From Methanocellales archaeon (GTDB taxonomy: Archaea; Halobacteriota; UBA148), in the NCBI GenBank assembly GCA_028715985.1, contig JAQUQR010000007.1, positions 28,189 through 92,188 of the forward strand: a stretch of DNA of 64,000 nt. Reading direction: 5' to 3'. Shown here in pieces: positions 16,978 to 30,004 of the stretch. Position numbers and translations under genes: made by a program. The notes beneath the pieces are model-generated. The model did not search any database, was not told the origin of the DNA, and was given only the letters and a program-made list of their open reading frames with translations. Positions within the stretch are counted from its first letter, which is position 1, and each line of letters begins with the position of its first letter.

Positions 16978-18462
16978 ATGACAGGAGAGACCCCGTTTAA
17001 GGATATAAAATTCTTCGATACGACGCTTAGAGATGGTGAGCAAACACCCGGCGTTTCACTGACCGCAGAAGAAAAGTTGCGGATCGCTCGTAAGCTTGAT
17101 TCCATAGGAGTGCACGTGATAGAGGCGGGCTCTGCGATCACCTCTGAGGGCGAGCGAGCATCTATCAAAACGATCGCCAATGAAGGCTTAAATGCAGAGA
17201 TATGCAGTTTTGCCAGGGTGCTTAAGAAGGATATAGACATAGCATTAGGTTGTGATGTGGATTCGGTCCACTTGGTGGTACCGGTCTCAGACCTTCACAT
17301 CGAGAGAAAACTAAAGAAGGATCGCGAAACTGTAAAACAGATGGCAGTCAGCGTTACGGAGTACGCAAAAGACCATGGCTTGATCGTTGAGTTGAGCGGA
17401 GAGGATGCATCCCGGGCAGATATTGATTATCTGATTTCTGTGTATGAGGAAGGAATAAAAGCGGGTGCAGACCGCCTATGCTTCTGCGATACAGTAGGGG
17501 TGTTGCTACCTGAGCGGACGGAAGATATATTTAGGAGGCTTGTCAAACTAAATGCACCGATAAGCGTGCATTGTCATAATGATTTTGGATTGGCGACTGC
17601 CAACTCAATCGCTGCACTTAGAGTGGGGGCGAAACAAGTGCATGTTACCGCCAATGGATTAGGTGAAAGGGCAGGCAATGCTGCCTTAGAAGAGGTTGTG
17701 ATGACGCTGGAGGCATTGTATAACTATGATACGGGCATAGATACCACAAATCTGTATACGGCATCTCGCCTAGTGAGTAGGCTGACCGGCATACTGGTTG
17801 CCCCTAACAAAGCGATCATAGGGGATTATGCCTTCACCCACGAGTCGGGCATCCATACCCATGGAGTACTAGCCTCCCCTAATACATATGAGCCGATGTC
17901 TCCGGAAATAGTTGGCAGAACCAGAAAGATCGTGCTTGGTAAACATGCAGGAAAAAGCTCTGTCAATCTAGCCCTAAAGGAATTTGGATTGAAAGCCAGC
18001 GAGGAGCAGTTAGATGAGATCGTTCGCAGGATAAAGGATTTGGGCGATAAGGGGAAGAAAACGACAGATGCAGACCTACAGGCCATAGCAGAAGCTGTAT
18101 TGGGCGTATATCGAGAGGCAAAGGTGAAATTGGACGAACTGACCGTCGTGTCTGGAAACAAAGTCACTCCAACTGCCTCAGTTAAGCTAAAAGTAGGCGA
18201 CCAGGATATAATCGAATCTGGTATCGGTGTCGGACCAGTAGACGCTGCCCTTCATGCATTACGAAGGGCCATAGAGGACATAGCAGATATTGAGTTGGAT
18301 GAATATCGCGTAGAGGCCATTACGGGCGGCACAGATGCCTTGGTGGAGGTATGGGTCAAGCTGAGCAGGGACGGAAAGACCGTTACAGCCAGAGGTGCAA
18401 GAGAAGATATCATAATGGCATCCGTAGAGGCCATGTTAGAGGGAATCAACCGACTGATGTGA
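16978..18462 (+). CDS. leuA: 2-isopropylmalate synthase / citramalate synthase
   Basis: A 494-residue HMGL-like acyltransferase. [32 protein letters not shown] and [13 protein letters not shown] are the catalytic and metal-binding motifs, and the last 110 residues form the LeuA allosteric domain. It condenses acetyl-CoA with 2-oxoisovalerate (leucine) or pyruvate (CimA, isoleucine). The position ahead of ilvB fits either; the sequence alone does not decide. The ATG is preferred over a GTG six bases upstream because AAGGAG lies eight bases before it. Its stop overlaps the ilvB ATG. Confidence 0.9.
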   Translation: MTGETPFKDIKFFDTTLRDGEQTPGVSLTAEEKLRIARKLDSIGVHVIEAGSAITSEGERASIKTIANEGLNAEICSFARVLKKDIDIALGCDVDSVHLVVPVSDLHIERKLKKDRETVKQMAVSVTEYAKDHGLIVELSGEDASRADIDYLISVYEEGIKAGADRLCFCDTVGVLLPERTEDIFRRLVKLNAPISVHCHNDFGLATANSIAALRVGAKQVHVTANGLGERAGNAALEEVVMTLEALYNYDTGIDTTNLYTASRLVSRLTGILVAPNKAIIGDYAFTHESGIHTHGVLASPNTYEPMSPEIVGRTRKIVLGKHAGKSSVNLALKEFGLKASEEQLDEIVRRIKDLGDKGKKTTDADLQAIAEAVLGVYREAKVKLDELTVVSGNKVTPTASVKLKVGDQDIIESGIGVGPVDAALHALRRAIEDIADIELDEYRVEAITGGTDALVEVWVKLSRDGKTVTARGAREDIIMASVEAMLEGINRLM

Positions 18463-20144
18463 TGAAAATGGTGAGCAAAATTTCAGGGGCGGAAGCATTT
18501 GTTGAATGCCTGCGTAAAGAAAACGTAGAAGTCATTTTTGGAATTCCCGGGGGTTCACTCCTGCCAATACACGATGAGTTGTATGACTCGAGCATAAGAC
18601 ACATTCTCGTAAGACATGAGCAATGTGCTGCCCATATGGCGGATGGATATGCAAGGGCAACCGGGCGAACAGGAGTGTGCATGGCGACCTCCGGACCCGG
18701 TGCGACGAATCTTGTTACCGGCATCGCTAATGCCTACATGGACTCGGTACCGATGGTGGCGTTCACGGGTCAGGTGCCCACCAGCATGATAGGTAATGAT
18801 GCTTTTCAAGAGGCGGATATTACGGGCATCACGCTTCCCATTACGAAGATAAATTACCTCATAAAAAACGCCAATCATCTGCCTAAGACCATAAGAGAGG
18901 CATTCTGCATCGCCTCCACAGGGCGACCTGGCCCTGTGCTTGTGGACATACCTAAAGATGTCCAGATTACGGAGATTGAGTTTGAATATCCCAAGACCTT
19001 CGATTTAAGGGGGTATAAGCCAACGATTGAGGGACATCCCCTGCAGATTAAACGAGCCATCAAAGCAATAACGGATGCAGAGCGCCCAATCGTCTATGCC
19101 GGTGGTGGTGTTATAATTTCTAATGCCTCCGAAGAGTTACGAGCATTAGCAGAGCTGACTCTTACCCCAGTTATGACTACCTTGCTGGGCAAAGGAGCGT
19201 TCCCGGAGAACCACCCCCTATCATTGGGAATGGTTGGCATGCATGGCACGAAATATGCGAACTATGCAATGACGGAAACCGATTTGATCATAGCAGTTGG
19301 GGCAAGGTTCGATGACAGAGTGACTGGCAAGCTAGATGCCTTTGCACCGAACGCAAAAGTCATCCATATAGACATCGATCCGGCTGAGATAAGCAAGAGC
19401 GTTTCAGTCACCATACCAATCGTTGGGGATGCAAAAAGCGTCCTTAAGGAGATGATCAAAGGGTTGAGAGAAAAGCCCAGAATAGAATGGCTCAAGAAGA
19501 TCGAGGAATGGAAAACGGAGTTCCCCCTGAGATATGATCGTAGTGGTAAAACGCTTAAGCCGCAATTTATCATCGAGCAGATCCATGAGCTTTGTCCAGA
19601 TGCCATTATCGCAACAGAAGTTGGGCAATGCCAGATGTGGGCAGCACAATATTTCAAGTGCACTAAACCACGAAGTTTTATATCATCTGGCGGGCTGGGC
19701 ACGATGGGGTACGGTTTTCCAGCCGCCATAGGTGCCAAGGTGGGATGCCCTGACAAAACCGTCATCGACATCGCCGGGGACGGAAGCTTCCAGATGACCT
19801 GCCAAGAGCTTGCGACTGCAGTACTAAACGATGTTCCAGTCACGGTGGCAATTCTAAACAACGGGTTTTTGGGGATGGTGCGCCAGTGGCAGGAGTTGTT
19901 CTATGATAAAAGATATGCTGCCACATACCTAGGTGCAAGTCCAGATTTCACAAAGTTGGCTGAGGCATATGGCGCTCTCGGCATAGAGGTGAGGAAACCA
20001 AGCGAGGTAAAATCAGCAATAGAGGAGGCAGTAACCTCTGATAAACCCGCTGTCATCGATTTCAAGATCGATCCCGAGGAGAACGTGCTTCCGATGGTGC
20101 CGGCAGGTGCCGCTATAAACGAAATTATAGACTATGAGGGATGA
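18462..20144 (+). CDS. ilvB: Acetolactate synthase large subunit
   Basis: A 560-residue thiamine diphosphate enzyme. The catalytic glutamate is in [21 protein letters not shown]-contact segments occur in the middle domain ([10 protein letters not shown]), and [29 protein letters not shown] is the TPP/Mg motif. It makes acetolactate or acetohydroxybutyrate for valine, leucine and isoleucine. The start overlaps the leuA stop (ATGA), and the ilvN start lies 4 bases past its stop, so the genes are coupled. Confidence 0.96.
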   Translation: MKMVSKISGAEAFVECLRKENVEVIFGIPGGSLLPIHDELYDSSIRHILVRHEQCAAHMADGYARATGRTGVCMATSGPGATNLVTGIANAYMDSVPMVAFTGQVPTSMIGNDAFQEADITGITLPITKINYLIKNANHLPKTIREAFCIASTGRPGPVLVDIPKDVQITEIEFEYPKTFDLRGYKPTIEGHPLQIKRAIKAITDAERPIVYAGGGVIISNASEELRALAELTLTPVMTTLLGKGAFPENHPLSLGMVGMHGTKYANYAMTETDLIIAVGARFDDRVTGKLDAFAPNAKVIHIDIDPAEISKSVSVTIPIVGDAKSVLKEMIKGLREKPRIEWLKKIEEWKTEFPLRYDRSGKTLKPQFIIEQIHELCPDAIIATEVGQCQMWAAQYFKCTKPRSFISSGGLGTMGYGFPAAIGAKVGCPDKTVIDIAGDGSFQMTCQELATAVLNDVPVTVAILNNGFLGMVRQWQELFYDKRYAATYLGASPDFTKLAEAYGALGIEVRKPSEVKSAIEEAVTSDKPAVIDFKIDPEENVLPMVPAGAAINEIIDYEG

Positions 20145-20148
20145 AAAA

Positions 20149-20640
20149 ATGAAGCACACTCTGTCAGTCTTGGTGGAGAACAAACCAGGTGTTTTAGCGA
20201 GAGTTGCAGGCCTTTTCTCCAGAAGAGGCTTTAACATAGATAGCTTGGCGGTTGGAGTGACCGAAAATCCAGAGATCTCACGAATGACGATAGTCGTAGA
20301 GGGTGACGATAGGGTCTTGGAACAAGTGACAAAACAATTAAATAAACTCATAGATACCATCAAGGTATCTGACCTAAAAGCAGAGGAATCCGTGGAAAGA
20401 GAGCTTGTGATGATCAAGGTGGTGGCCGAACCCAAGATGCGTTCCGAGATCATGCAAATCGCCGACATATTCCGGGCGAGGATCGTAGACGTCTCCCCGA
20501 AAACAATGATTATTGAGGTTACCGGCGATGAGACAAAGATCAACGCCATGGAATCTTTGCTAAAGCAGTTCGGGATCAAAGAATTGGCACGAACCGGAAA
20601 GGTCGCATTGACCAGAGGTCTGAAGAGCGTACAGGAGTGA
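20149..20640 (+). CDS. ilvN: Acetolactate synthase regulatory subunit
   Basis: A 163-residue protein with an N-terminal ACT domain ([33 protein letters not shown]) and the C-terminal ALS_ss domain. It activates IlvB and gives feedback inhibition by valine. The ATG chosen is nine bases after GAGG; an in-frame ATG five codons earlier, inside the ilvB end, is possible but has no ribosome binding site. Confidence 0.96.
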   Translation: MKHTLSVLVENKPGVLARVAGLFSRRGFNIDSLAVGVTENPEISRMTIVVEGDDRVLEQVTKQLNKLIDTIKVSDLKAEESVERELVMIKVVAEPKMRSEIMQIADIFRARIVDVSPKTMIIEVTGDETKINAMESLLKQFGIKELARTGKVALTRGLKSVQE

Positions 20641-20647
20641 AAACAAC

Positions 20648-21637
20648 ATGAGAATATACTATGATAAAGATGGAGATTTAAGTCTATTAAAGGATAAGAC
20701 CATTGCCATTATCGGCTATGGCATCCAAGGAAGAGGGCAGTCTTTATGTCTGCGAGATTCAGGTTGCAAGGTAGTTATTTCAGAACTAGAAGGGGCCCCT
20801 AATTTCCAACAGGCCAAAAACGACGGATTTGTCCCTGTCCCAGCAGATGAGGCAGCAAAGAGTGCAGATATTATACAGATACTTACTCAGGACCATGTGC
20901 AGTCCAAAGTATATAAAGAGTCTATCGAGCCTGCCTTGAAAAAAGGTAAGGCCTTGTGTTTTTCGCACGGTTTTAATATCCATTTTAAACAGATAAAGCC
21001 ACCTGAAAAAGTGGATGTGTTTATGGTTGCGCCTAAAGGCCCAGGGGCCTTGGTAAGAAAGATGTTTGAAGAAGGCAAAGGAGTTCCTTCCTTGGTTGCT
21101 GTATTTCAGGATGCTACAGGTAATGCCTTGAAATTGGCCCTGGCCTATGCCAAGGCACTAGGTGCAACTAGGGCAGGAGTCATCGAGACGACGTTTAAGG
21201 AAGAGACCGAGACCGATCTTTTCGGTGAACAAGTAGACTTGTGCGGAGGCGTAACAGAGATGATAAAGGCAGCATTTGAGACCTTGGTTGATGCGGGCTA
21301 TCAGCCAGAGGTGGCATACTTTGAGTCGCTGCACGAGCTGAAATTGATCGTCGATTTGATTCATGAGGGTGGCTTATGTCATATGTGGGATTCCGTTTCT
21401 GACACGGCAGAATATGGGGGCCTTACCAGGGGAAAAAGGGTCATCAACGTCCAGTCCAAAGAAGCCATGCTGCAAATCCTGAGAGAGATACAGGATGGCA
21501 CGTTCGCAGAGGAATGGATCAAAGAGAACAAGTCAAATCGACCTGTATTCAATGCCTTGAAGGCCAAAGATGCAGAGCATCAGATAGAGAAAGTTGGCAA
21601 AAAGCTCAGAGCCATGATGCCGTGGCTGAGGAAATGA
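20648..21637 (+). CDS. ilvC: Ketol-acid reductoisomerase with unusual cofactor loop
   Basis: A 329-residue class I enzyme that isomerises and reduces acetolactate. The fold and catalytic residues are in place ([56 protein letters not shown]). The dinucleotide motif reads [17 protein letters not shown] instead of the common GYGSQGHAQ, and the beta2 loop is [15 protein letters not shown], acidic where NADPH-dependent enzymes have Arg/Ser. By analogy with known specificity rules this suggests NADH preference (inference). It is the last gene of the operon. Confidence 0.94.
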   Translation: MRIYYDKDGDLSLLKDKTIAIIGYGIQGRGQSLCLRDSGCKVVISELEGAPNFQQAKNDGFVPVPADEAAKSADIIQILTQDHVQSKVYKESIEPALKKGKALCFSHGFNIHFKQIKPPEKVDVFMVAPKGPGALVRKMFEEGKGVPSLVAVFQDATGNALKLALAYAKALGATRAGVIETTFKEETETDLFGEQVDLCGGVTEMIKAAFETLVDAGYQPEVAYFESLHELKLIVDLIHEGGLCHMWDSVSDTAEYGGLTRGKRVINVQSKEAMLQILREIQDGTFAEEWIKENKSNRPVFNALKAKDAEHQIEKVGKKLRAMMPWLRK

Positions 21638-21727
21638 AATAATCCTTTTATTAAAAATCCAAGAATAAGAATTGGATGCTCTTTGAATCCGTCTAAACCA
21701 TTCAAAGGGTAGCATAGAGGCGCAAAT

Positions 21728-22081
21728 ATGGGGAGAGAGCAGACAATAGCATTCGCACTATTAACTGTAGTTTGCTTCATACTGGGTGGGGCCATCGGCT
21801 ACTTTGTTGTAAAAGATAACCCAAATCCCTGTGAGATCACAGAAATGACGTATTATTACTCTGAATATTATGGGCGTTCTGACTGCCAAAGGGTTAAAGA
21901 GGACGGGACCATTCCAAAACTAAAAGATTTGGGCATCACTGTGGTCGAAGTTGAAATAAGGACAGAAGCTGATCTTGTAAAATACAATCTCCAGAGAGTG
22001 CCCACATTTGAAATAGAAAGAGAGCGTTACCCGGGCTATATGACATTTGAACAGCTAAAGCCACTGTTGAAGTGTCATTGA
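21728..22081 (+). CDS. Membrane-anchored thioredoxin-fold protein with incomplete active site
   Basis: A 117-residue protein. Residues 6-28 form a transmembrane helix or uncleaved signal (AFALLTVVCFILGGAIGYFVV). The rest is a thioredoxin-like domain: MTYYYSEYYGRSDCQRVK has a strand followed by a loop in which only the second cysteine of a CxxC remains, and RVPTFEIE is the cis-proline segment. It probably faces outside the cell. With a single active-site cysteine it would act as a monothiol or structural protein; the function is unknown. Confidence 0.68.
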   Translation: MGREQTIAFALLTVVCFILGGAIGYFVVKDNPNPCEITEMTYYYSEYYGRSDCQRVKEDGTIPKLKDLGITVVEVEIRTEADLVKYNLQRVPTFEIERERYPGYMTFEQLKPLLKCH

Positions 22082-22405
22082 AGTTTATTGCTGAATCATA
22101 AATGAACGAATGATGGTGGATTTCTAAATGTCGCCAAGATGAACGAAGAAGAAAGTAATACATAAATAATTTAGTGTAGGAATTACTAAGGGATTAAAAG
22201 GAAATACAAAAGAATAAAGAACTAAAATTTTACCGGCATGATCGTATGAGGACTCATGTCTGAGTTTTCAGGATACTTCTTTCAGCAGCTTCAGTTAGTT
22301 AACCCTACAGAAGCTAAATCGTAAAAAAAAGTAGAAAGTTTTTATATAAGTTTCACTGATGATAAAATGCTCACTTGTAAAGTATGGGCAAAGGGAGGTG
22401 AGCGA
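22082..22405. other. Intergenic region upstream of the giant protease
   Basis: About 320 bases. It contains the likely protease promoter (TTTATATAAG at 22341-22350) and a strong ribosome binding site just before the ATG. No RNA gene or other coding frame was recognised. Confidence 0.5.
22341..22350 (+). promoter_or_regulatory. Archaeal TATA-like box for the giant subtilase gene
   Basis: TTTATATAAG lies 56 bases before the chosen ATG, which allows transcription to start about 25 bases downstream and leaves room for the GGGAGGTG site. Assigned by pattern only. Confidence 0.5.
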
Positions 22406-25400
22406 ATGAATAGCACAAAAATAAAAACAAAATTAATGGTATTCGTAATTTGTATTTTCCTTTTAACATCTATAAATGGAGTTAGCCTTGCAGCTACAGT
22501 TACAGATACGAGCATGGTAAGGAAGCCAATAATAGCAGAGAAGCCACTAGAAATATTTGAGATAAAAGAGCTTAATCATGCCCCCGCCATGTCAGAGCAT
22601 GCACCCGGTGAAATCCTAGTCAAGTTCAAATCTGACATCGAAGACGGTGCATTGGTCAGGGCTAATTTCGAATATGGGGCTTCCGCGAAGTCCACCCTGC
22701 TTTCGGGTACTCAGGTACTGAGAGTCCCCTCGGATAAAACAGTAGATGAGATGGTCAAAATATATGAGAGCCTGCCAGAAGTAGAATATGCAGAGCCAAA
22801 CTATAGGGTCCATGCTTTGATGATCCCCAACGATACCTATTATCCCTATCAGTGGCATCTCGACAATCATGTGTATGGCGGGATTCATATGGAACCTGCC
22901 TGGAGTATATCCAATGGTTCAGGAGTTGTAGTGGCTGTGATAGATACGGGAGTGGCTCAGGCACCGGATTTGGCTGGCACCGCTTTCGTACCGGGTTATG
23001 ATTTTGTCAATGGTGATTCGGATCCAAATGATGATAACGGACATGGTACACATGTCGCTGGCACCATCGCTCAAACAACCAACAATGGATATGGCGTTGC
23101 AGGAGTTGCGTTCGGTTGCTCAATAATGCCAATAAAGGTGCTTAATGCAACGGGTAGCGGAACCAATGCCTGGGTCGCAGATGGTATCTATTATGCAGTC
23201 GATAACGGTGCTGATGTCATCAGCATGAGCCTGGGCGGATCAACCCCTTCTTCAACGATAGAAGAGGCTGTTGAGTATGCCTACAATAATGGAGTGACCG
23301 TCATTGCCGCTGCCGGTAATGAATATGAAGAGGGAAATGCGCCGAGTTATCCTGCTGCATACGATGATTATGTCATCGCGGTTGGTGCCACCAGGTATGA
23401 CGAAACCCGCTCATATTACTCGAATACGGGCAGTTACCTGGATTTAGTCGCTCCTGGCGGGGACATGACAGAGGATCAAAATGGAGATGGCTATGGCGAT
23501 GGTGTTCTCCAGCAGACTATTGGAGATTATCCAGGCGAGTTCGTTTTTGAGTTCAAGCAGGGCACGTCCATGGCAACGCCCCATGTATCCGGAGTGGCAG
23601 CACTTGTGATCGCTAAAGGCATAACAGGCCCAGATAACATCAGTGCTCTATTGAAGAGTTCGGCAGAGGACAAAGGAACGCCTGGTTGGGATGAAGAGTA
23701 CGGCTGGGGATTGGTCAATGCAGCGACAGCGTTAAGAGTGGTGCAGATGAGTATCCCAGCGGCTGTTGACAATTATGACCTGGACTGGGTCACGGGTGGA
23801 ACTGCAGAATGGTTCGGACAGACATGGACCTATTATTACGGCGGAGATGCTGCAGAAAGTGGAGGTATATCTGATTACCCTTATGGTCAGACTAGCTGGA
23901 TGCAGACCACGGTTACAGGTCCAGATAATCTTTCGTTTTACTGGAAGGTGTCTTCAGAAGCCAACTGTGATTATCTGAGGTTCTACATAGATGGGGTAGA
24001 ACAGAACAATATATCAGGCGATACAGACTGGGCACAAAAAACATATTCAATAGGCTCGGGCACACATACGCTGAAGTGGGAATATTCTAAAGACGAGTCC
24101 ATAAGTGAAGGATCAGATTGTGGATGGGTCGATAAGATTGAATATGGTGAATCGACGACTTTACCAGTCCACAACCTCAACACAGGCGAGAACTTTTCGA
24201 CGATTCAGACCGCAATAGATGACCCTGATACAATAGAGGGGCATACAATAACTGTTGATGCTGGAACTTATACCGAAAATGTGGATGTTAACAAGTCTTT
24301 AACAATCAGGTCGACCTCTGGAAATCCTGCGGATACTATCGTGGAGGTATCTGATGCATATGATCATGTTTTTGAGGTAACCGCAGATTACGTGAATATA
24401 AGCGGGTTCACTGTTCAGGGAGCAAGTTCTTCTAATGGGATATATCTCGGAAGTGGCACAGACCACTGTAATATCACAAATAATAAAGCGTTGGATAATT
24501 ATTATGGCATCTACTTGTATCAGTCCAGCAGCAACACGCTAACGAGTAACACCGCCAACTCGAACAGCTACGATGGAATCTGCCTCTACTCTTCCAACGA
24601 CAACACACTATCAAACAACAACGCCTCGGACAACTACAATGGAGTTCGTATCTCTGATTCCAGTAGCAACACGCTAACGAGTAACACCGCCAACTCGAAC
24701 AGCTACCGTGGCATTTCCTTCGATTATTCCAGTAGCAACACGCTTACGAGCAATACAATGTCTGGAAACACGTACAACTTCGGTGTTTTTGGTTTCAGCC
24801 TCTCTGAACACACCCATAACATAAACACGAGCAACCTCATAGATGGAAAGCCGATTTATTACTGGGTCGACCAGCAGGATAGAGTGATTCCAAGCGATGC
24901 TGGCTTTGTGGGGGTTGTAAACTCCACGAACATAACGGTGAAGGATTTAACATTAAAAAATAACCTTCAGGGGGTGCTGTTTGCATACACAAGCAATTCA
25001 AGGATAGAAAATGTTACCGCCTCGAACAACGAATACGGCATCTCCTTGCATTTTTGGAGCGACAGCAACGTTCTCGAGAATAACACCGCCTCGAATAATG
25101 TCGAAGGCATCTCCTTGGCTTATTCAAGCTACAACACACTCACGAACAATACCGCATCGAACAACTATGATGGTATCATCCTGTGGTATTCCTACAGCAA
25201 CAACAACGTGCTCGAGAACAACAATGCATCGAACAATGACTATGGCATCTATCTGTCTTTGAGCAATAACAACGTGCTTGAGAACAATACTGCATCGAAC
25301 AACGACTATGGCATCTATCTGTCTTCTTCCAGCAGCAACACCATCTACAATAACTACCTCGACAACACAAACAACGCCTACGACGATGGAAGCAATACCT

Positions 25401-28400
25401 GGAACGTCAGTAAAGCGGAAGGAACAAACATAATCGGTGGACCCTACCTCGGAGGAAACTACTGGAGCGATTATACTGGCGAGGATTCGGATGGAGACGG
25501 GCTTGGAGATACACCCCATAACATTTCAGGTAGCACAAACAAGGATCATTTGCCACTTGTAGAGCTAACTAGTGCAGACCCAGACATAGCAGTTGACCCA
25601 ACCAGCTTCACTGTGACCCTGAATCAAGGGGATACGTGGAGCAGCATACTTCAGATCGAAAACCGAGGAACTGCAACCCTCACATATAACATAAGCGATG
25701 CTAATGCTACCGCCTCTGTTAGCTCACTGGATAAAACTTCAAAACGTTCGATAGCAATAATTCCGAGACTAAGAATATCTGAAACTGAGAACAATAATAA
25801 CGAAGGGGGACCAACAGTTCCTGAGGTCATAGCATCTGATGTTCTGAAACAATCTGGCACAACCCAGGTTCTTGCATGGGTCCCATATGCTGACTATTAT
25901 TGGGAATATGCGAATACGTTGAGTGCTATTTCACAGTATTATACCGATTATACGGTAACCGAGAGCACGACAACCAACCCAAGTGTTCTTAGTTCGGAGC
26001 TGACAGGCAAGGACGTCTTCCTGGTGCCTGAGCCCGAAATGGCCAATAGCACGACTTTGGCTTCAATGGGCTCAGCATTCTCGGCGGTATTAGGAGATTT
26101 CGTCAATGATGGTGGAACAGTTATCGTCTGTTGCGAATGGAGTGGGTACCAAGGATTCCTTCTCAACGCAGGTCTGATGAATGCGACCTATGCTAATGGA
26201 TATTGGACTGGAACGTTCACCGTTGCTGATACAACCCATCCGATAACGGACGGTCTTGGATCAACGGTCGCTGCAGCTGATGCGGTTGCAGCCTATAGCA
26301 TCACAGATCCGGAAATCCAGAATCTAATCGTGGATTCTTATGGGTATCCAGTGGTTGCTGTGCGGGATCTGGGGGGCGGTCACGTGGTTCTCATAGGTTA
26401 CGACTACTATTCATACAATGATGATGCAGCAAGGATAATTTCAAATGCTCTGGATTTAGGGACTACAGAAACAAACTGCACATGGCTCACAGAAACCCCA
26501 ACATCCGGCTCAGTAGCATCAGGCGGTTATGACAACATAACAGTGAGCATAGACACGACAGGTCTTAGTGTAGGAAGTTACAGTGCAAATATAACCATAA
26601 GCAGTAACGATCCTGATGAGAACACAACTGTTGTACCGGTAAGTTTGACGGTTGAATCACCCAGCGAAGACCCAGATATTTGGGTTGATCCTGCCAGCTT
26701 CAATGTGACGCTATCCACGAATACGGCACAGAATTATACGCTGACGATCGGAAACAATGGAAATGCAACCCTCACCTATAACATAAGCGATGCCAATGCT
26801 ACAATGAGTTCGTTCGCAAAAGAGCTAATGGTTAGAGTTCATGGTTTGACAGCAGCAGAAGCAGACCTATCAGTTGGTTCAAAACCAATCTATAGGTCAA
26901 CATACACTGTTAAATATACGGGGCTTATCGATGGCCTTGACATACTCGTACTTGGAGCTAGTATTTCTTCATACGATGGTGATGAAGTCACAAGGATAAA
27001 CGCACTTGGGGCAAATGCTGTTCTCGTAGAAGATTCTGCCATTGCCAATTTGACATTATCTGATTTAGAAGGATATGACGTGGTTTACCTCCCAATAGAA
27101 TGGGGGTATTCGTCAGATTACATAGAGTCCATCGGAGACACTATAAAGACATATCTTAGCAATGGCGGAGGACTCGTAATAGGACAGTGCTGCGAATTTG
27201 ATGCCCCATACACTCCAAGCTTTTTGCCCTATAACCTAACTTATACAGATACCTGGTATCCTGGGTACGGCGTGACGATACTTGACTCAACCCATTACAT
27301 AACACAAGGTCTTAACAATAGTGATATGCCAGATGTATACGATAGGATACCGACTTCTACACTCGATGCTAACTACGACCTTCTTGCAAAATCATCAGTG
27401 GAGGATGTTCTTTCACTTGCTGTGGCAGAATATGGAAGTGGAAGGATTGCAGTCCATACGAGCAATTGGCGGGGTACAGGCACGGTATATGGAGATGATC
27501 CAGATGTCATCATAGAGAGGATATTCTATTGGGCGTCACAAGGCGAAGCAGTCGACGGCTCAGCATGGACTACCAAGACCCCAATGCCTGCGGCGCGGTT
27601 TGGGGCCGCGGCAGGAGTGATTAACGGGGTTCTCTATGTTGCCGGCGGTCATGACGGAACGACTGGAGCGACCTCTACGCTTCAGGCATATAATCCAACA
27701 ACGGATACCTGGAGCACTCTGGCATCCATGCCCGAAGGTCGGTATTCAGGAGATGGTGCTGGCGCAATCAATGGCAAGCTTTACGTAGCAGGAGGATGGA
27801 ACTGGCCTGCCAGTGGGCTTCCACAGTCCCAATTATTTGCTTATGACCCTGTGGCTAATTCATGGAGCACTAAAGCCTCCATGCCCACACTTAGCGGCAA
27901 CGGAGCTACCGGCGTAATAGGCGACAAGCTCTATGTTACCACAGCCTGTGATGGCTACAGTGGCTACAGAAACTTCCTGCATGTTTATGACCCGGCCACC
28001 AATACTTGGAGCCAACTCGCTTCATCACCCAATGACCATGCCGACCCGGCTTTCGGAGTCATTAATAATAAGCTCTATGTGGCAGGTGGAACCGGTAATA
28101 GCGGCGTCTTGGATGTTTATGACCCGGCCACGGACACATGGACTACCAAGACCCCTATGCCAACATCATTGACAGGGTTAGCTGGTGGTGTTATTAACGG
28201 TAAGTTCTACGCTATGGGGGGAAGCAGTGCCGGCGTCTACTATAATACGGTGTATGTCTACGACCCATCCACTGACACATGGACAACCGAAACTTCAATG
28301 CCAACAGCCCGCGCACTTGCGGCAGCCGGAGTCATTAACGGTATAATCTATGTTGCGGGAGGTGCCAATAGCACGGGTACTCTGGCAACTGTCGAAGCGT

Positions 28401-30004
28401 TTACACCGGGGGGCACATGGCTCACAGAAACCCCAACATCCGGCTCAGTAGCACCAGGCAGTTATGACAACATAACGGTGAGCATAAACACGATAGGTCT
28501 CAGTGCAGGAAGTTACAGTGCAAATATAATCATAAGCAGCAACGATCCTGATGAGGGCACAATTGTTGTGCCGGTAAGTTTGACGGTTTCTGCAGAAGAA
28601 GGGACCGGCGGTCTTGAGACGACTCCCCTAAGTTCAGGGCTGACACCCACTGACCTCGCGAATAGTTTGATGGGCGGAGGCGTCACAGTCTCCAACGTTA
28701 CTTATTCAGGTGTTAACATCTCTGCCGGAACGTTTAGCAATGGCACCGACATCATCGGCTTCTATAGTGGCATCATACTGAGTAGCGGGAATATCAGTAA
28801 CGTGATAGGTCCAAACACCGATGATGGCACGTCACAGGACAATTACATGCCAGGAGATACAGACCTGGACACCCTGATTCCAGGATATTACACCTATGAT
28901 GCTTCCGTGCTGGAGTTCGACTTCGTGCCGGATACCGATGTGATAACCTTCGAATACGTATTCGGCTCAGAGGAATACAACGAGTGGGTACATAGTGCCT
29001 ATAACGATGTCTTCGGATTCTTCATCAACGGAGTCAACCACGCTTTGATCCCAGGCACGAGCACTCCCGTTTCCATCAACAATGTCAACGGGGGCAATCC
29101 CTACGGCATCAATGCCATCAACCCCGACTACTACCGCAATAACGACTTGGATGATGGCGGCGGTTCGATCAATACCGAACTAGACGGCTTGACGATAGTC
29201 CTGAGCGTAACAGCCAATGTCAATGCAGGCGAGAAGAACCATATCAAGTTAGCCATCGCTGACGCGGGGGATTATGTTTTGGATTCTGACGTATTCATCA
29301 GGGCAGGGAGTTTCATTGCACCAAACCTAACCCTATCACCCATAACGGCCACCCGCCTAGTGGACGACATCAATCACACGCTGACAGCTACGCTGATTGA
29401 GAATGGGAGCGGGATATCTGGCAGGACGATCACCTTCAACGTAACCGATGGACCCAATGCTGGACTTACGGGCACCAACACGACGAATGCGGATGGTCAG
29501 GCCACATGGAGCTACGCCAGTTCAGTCAATGGCACGGACACCATCGTTGCCACCAGTGCAAGTGAGACCTCAAATAACGCCTATGTGACCTGGGTAAACT
29601 TTATCGAAGCTTTTGACACAGGTACGGGCACAGCACCCAGTACAGCAGGAACGCACAACGGCACGATCGTCATGTCTTCCTATGTCAATGTTTCCTCCAT
29701 GTACACCTATCCCTGTGCTGGAACCGGCGGACACGCAGAATCCGTCAAAATATGGAATTCGACATGGAGCACAACCGCAACCTGGAACGGTTACGGCGGA
29801 GATTATCACAACATAACCTTTGACGAATCCTTTGTGCTTAGATCGGGCGAGACGTACAACTACACGATCAGGACGGGCTCCTATCCACAGATAATACATG
29901 CGACCAGCAAGGCAGTGACAGGCGGAACGATTACGTGCACACAGTTCACCGATGCAAATGGTCGCACTTACAACGACTGGATTCCTGCGATCAGGTTGGA
30001 GTGA
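22406..30004 (+). CDS. Giant secreted S8 subtilase with NosD, Kelch and choice-of-anchor L modules
   Basis: About 2532 residues. The ATG follows GGGAGGTGAGCGA and opens a signal peptide ([19 protein letters not shown]). Order: propeptide (about 55-135); subtilase domain with Asp180 (VIDTGV), His213 (GHGTHVAG), Asn near 305 (AAGNE) and Ser388 ([11 protein letters not shown]); a jelly-roll-like domain (about 460-580); NosD-type parallel beta-helix repeats (about 580-1050); two blocks with a BACON/Ig-like repeat and a ThuA/GATase-like fold (1055-1720); about six Kelch repeats (1720-2000); a choice-of-anchor L domain (2070-2305); an invasin-like Ig domain; and a C-terminal beta domain. No membrane anchor or sorting signal is seen at the C-terminus, which ends in WIPAIRLE. 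Likely an exported surface or extracellular protease-adhesin; substrate unknown. Confidence 0.9.
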   Translation: MNSTKIKTKLMVFVICIFLLTSINGVSLAATVTDTSMVRKPIIAEKPLEIFEIKELNHAPAMSEHAPGEILVKFKSDIEDGALVRANFEYGASAKSTLLSGTQVLRVPSDKTVDEMVKIYESLPEVEYAEPNYRVHALMIPNDTYYPYQWHLDNHVYGGIHMEPAWSISNGSGVVVAVIDTGVAQAPDLAGTAFVPGYDFVNGDSDPNDDNGHGTHVAGTIAQTTNNGYGVAGVAFGCSIMPIKVLNATGSGTNAWVADGIYYAVDNGADVISMSLGGSTPSSTIEEAVEYAYNNGVTVIAAAGNEYEEGNAPSYPAAYDDYVIAVGATRYDETRSYYSNTGSYLDLVAPGGDMTEDQNGDGYGDGVLQQTIGDYPGEFVFEFKQGTSMATPHVSGVAALVIAKGITGPDNISALLKSSAEDKGTPGWDEEYGWGLVNAATALRVVQMSIPAAVDNYDLDWVTGGTAEWFGQTWTYYYGGDAAESGGISDYPYGQTSWMQTTVTGPDNLSFYWKVSSEANCDYLRFYIDGVEQNNISGDTDWAQKTYSIGSGTHTLKWEYSKDESISEGSDCGWVDKIEYGESTTLPVHNLNTGENFSTIQTAIDDPDTIEGHTITVDAGTYTENVDVNKSLTIRSTSGNPADTIVEVSDAYDHVFEVTADYVNISGFTVQGASSSNGIYLGSGTDHCNITNNKALDNYYGIYLYQSSSNTLTSNTANSNSYDGICLYSSNDNTLSNNNASDNYNGVRISDSSSNTLTSNTANSNSYRGISFDYSSSNTLTSNTMSGNTYNFGVFGFSLSEHTHNINTSNLIDGKPIYYWVDQQDRVIPSDAGFVGVVNSTNITVKDLTLKNNLQGVLFAYTSNSRIENVTASNNEYGISLHFWSDSNVLENNTASNNVEGISLAYSSYNTLTNNTASNNYDGIILWYSYSNNNVLENNNASNNDYGIYLSLSNNNVLENNTASNNDYGIYLSSSSSNTIYNNYLDNTNNAYDDGSNTWNVSKAEGTNIIGGPYLGGNYWSDYTGEDSDGDGLGDTPHNISGSTNKDHLPLVELTSADPDIAVDPTSFTVTLNQGDTWSSILQIENRGTATLTYNISDANATASVSSLDKTSKRSIAIIPRLRISETENNNNEGGPTVPEVIASDVLKQSGTTQVLAWVPYADYYWEYANTLSAISQYYTDYTVTESTTTNPSVLSSELTGKDVFLVPEPEMANSTTLASMGSAFSAVLGDFVNDGGTVIVCCEWSGYQGFLLNAGLMNATYANGYWTGTFTVADTTHPITDGLGSTVAAADAVAAYSITDPEIQNLIVDSYGYPVVAVRDLGGGHVVLIGYDYYSYNDDAARIISNALDLGTTETNCTWLTETPTSGSVASGGYDNITVSIDTTGLSVGSYSANITISSNDPDENTTVVPVSLTVESPSEDPDIWVDPASFNVTLSTNTAQNYTLTIGNNGNATLTYNISDANATMSSFAKELMVRVHGLTAAEADLSVGSKPIYRSTYTVKYTGLIDGLDILVLGASISSYDGDEVTRINALGANAVLVEDSAIANLTLSDLEGYDVVYLPIEWGYSSDYIESIGDTIKTYLSNGGGLVIGQCCEFDAPYTPSFLPYNLTYTDTWYPGYGVTILDSTHYITQGLNNSDMPDVYDRIPTSTLDANYDLLAKSSVEDVLSLAVAEYGSGRIAVHTSNWRGTGTVYGDDPDVIIERIFYWASQGEAVDGSAWTTKTPMPAARFGAAAGVINGVLYVAGGHDGTTGATSTLQAYNPTTDTWSTLASMPEGRYSGDGAGAINGKLYVAGGWNWPASGLPQSQLFAYDPVANSWSTKASMPTLSGNGATGVIGDKLYVTTACDGYSGYRNFLHVYDPATNTWSQLASSPNDHADPAFGVINNKLYVAGGTGNSGVLDVYDPATDTWTTKTPMPTSLTGLAGGVINGKFYAMGGSSAGVYYNTVYVYDPSTDTWTTETSMPTARALAAAGVINGIIYVAGGANSTGTLATVEAFTPGGTWLTETPTSGSVAPGSYDNITVSINTIGLSAGSYSANIIISSNDPDEGTIVVPVSLTVSAEEGTGGLETTPLSSGLTPTDLANSLMGGGVTVSNVTYSGVNISAGTFSNGTDIIGFYSGIILSSGNISNVIGPNTDDGTSQDNYMPGDTDLDTLIPGYYTYDASVLEFDFVPDTDVITFEYVFGSEEYNEWVHSAYNDVFGFFINGVNHALIPGTSTPVSINNVNGGNPYGINAINPDYYRNNDLDDGGGSINTELDGLTIVLSVTANVNAGEKNHIKLAIADAGDYVLDSDVFIRAGSFIAPNLTLSPITATRLVDDINHTLTATLIENGSGISGRTITFNVTDGPNAGLTGTNTTNADGQATWSYASSVNGTDTIVATSASETSNNAYVTWVNFIEAFDTGTGTAPSTAGTHNGTIVMSSYVNVSSMYTYPCAGTGGHAESVKIWNSTWSTTATWNGYGGDYHNITFDESFVLRSGETYNYTIRTGSYPQIIHATSKAVTGGTITCTQFTDANGRTYNDWIPAIRLE
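24531..24706. repeat. Near-identical 41-bp direct repeats in the beta-helix region
   Basis: The same 41 bases occur at 24531-24571 and 24666-24706 (gcaacacgctaacgagtaac and onward), encoding [14 protein letters not shown] twice. They mark recent duplication of beta-helix rungs. Confidence 0.85.
26479..26653 (+). repeat. 175-bp repeat unit A (Ig/BACON-like domain)
   Basis: This stretch and 28414-28588 are nearly identical over 175 bases, both encoding [12 protein letters not shown] through PVSLTV. The copies are 1.9 kb apart in the same gene and flank the Kelch block, so they are a substrate for recombination. Confidence 0.88.
28414..28588 (+). repeat. 175-bp repeat unit B (Ig/BACON-like domain)
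   Basis: Second copy of the domain described at 26479-26653, differing at only scattered positions. Confidence 0.88.
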
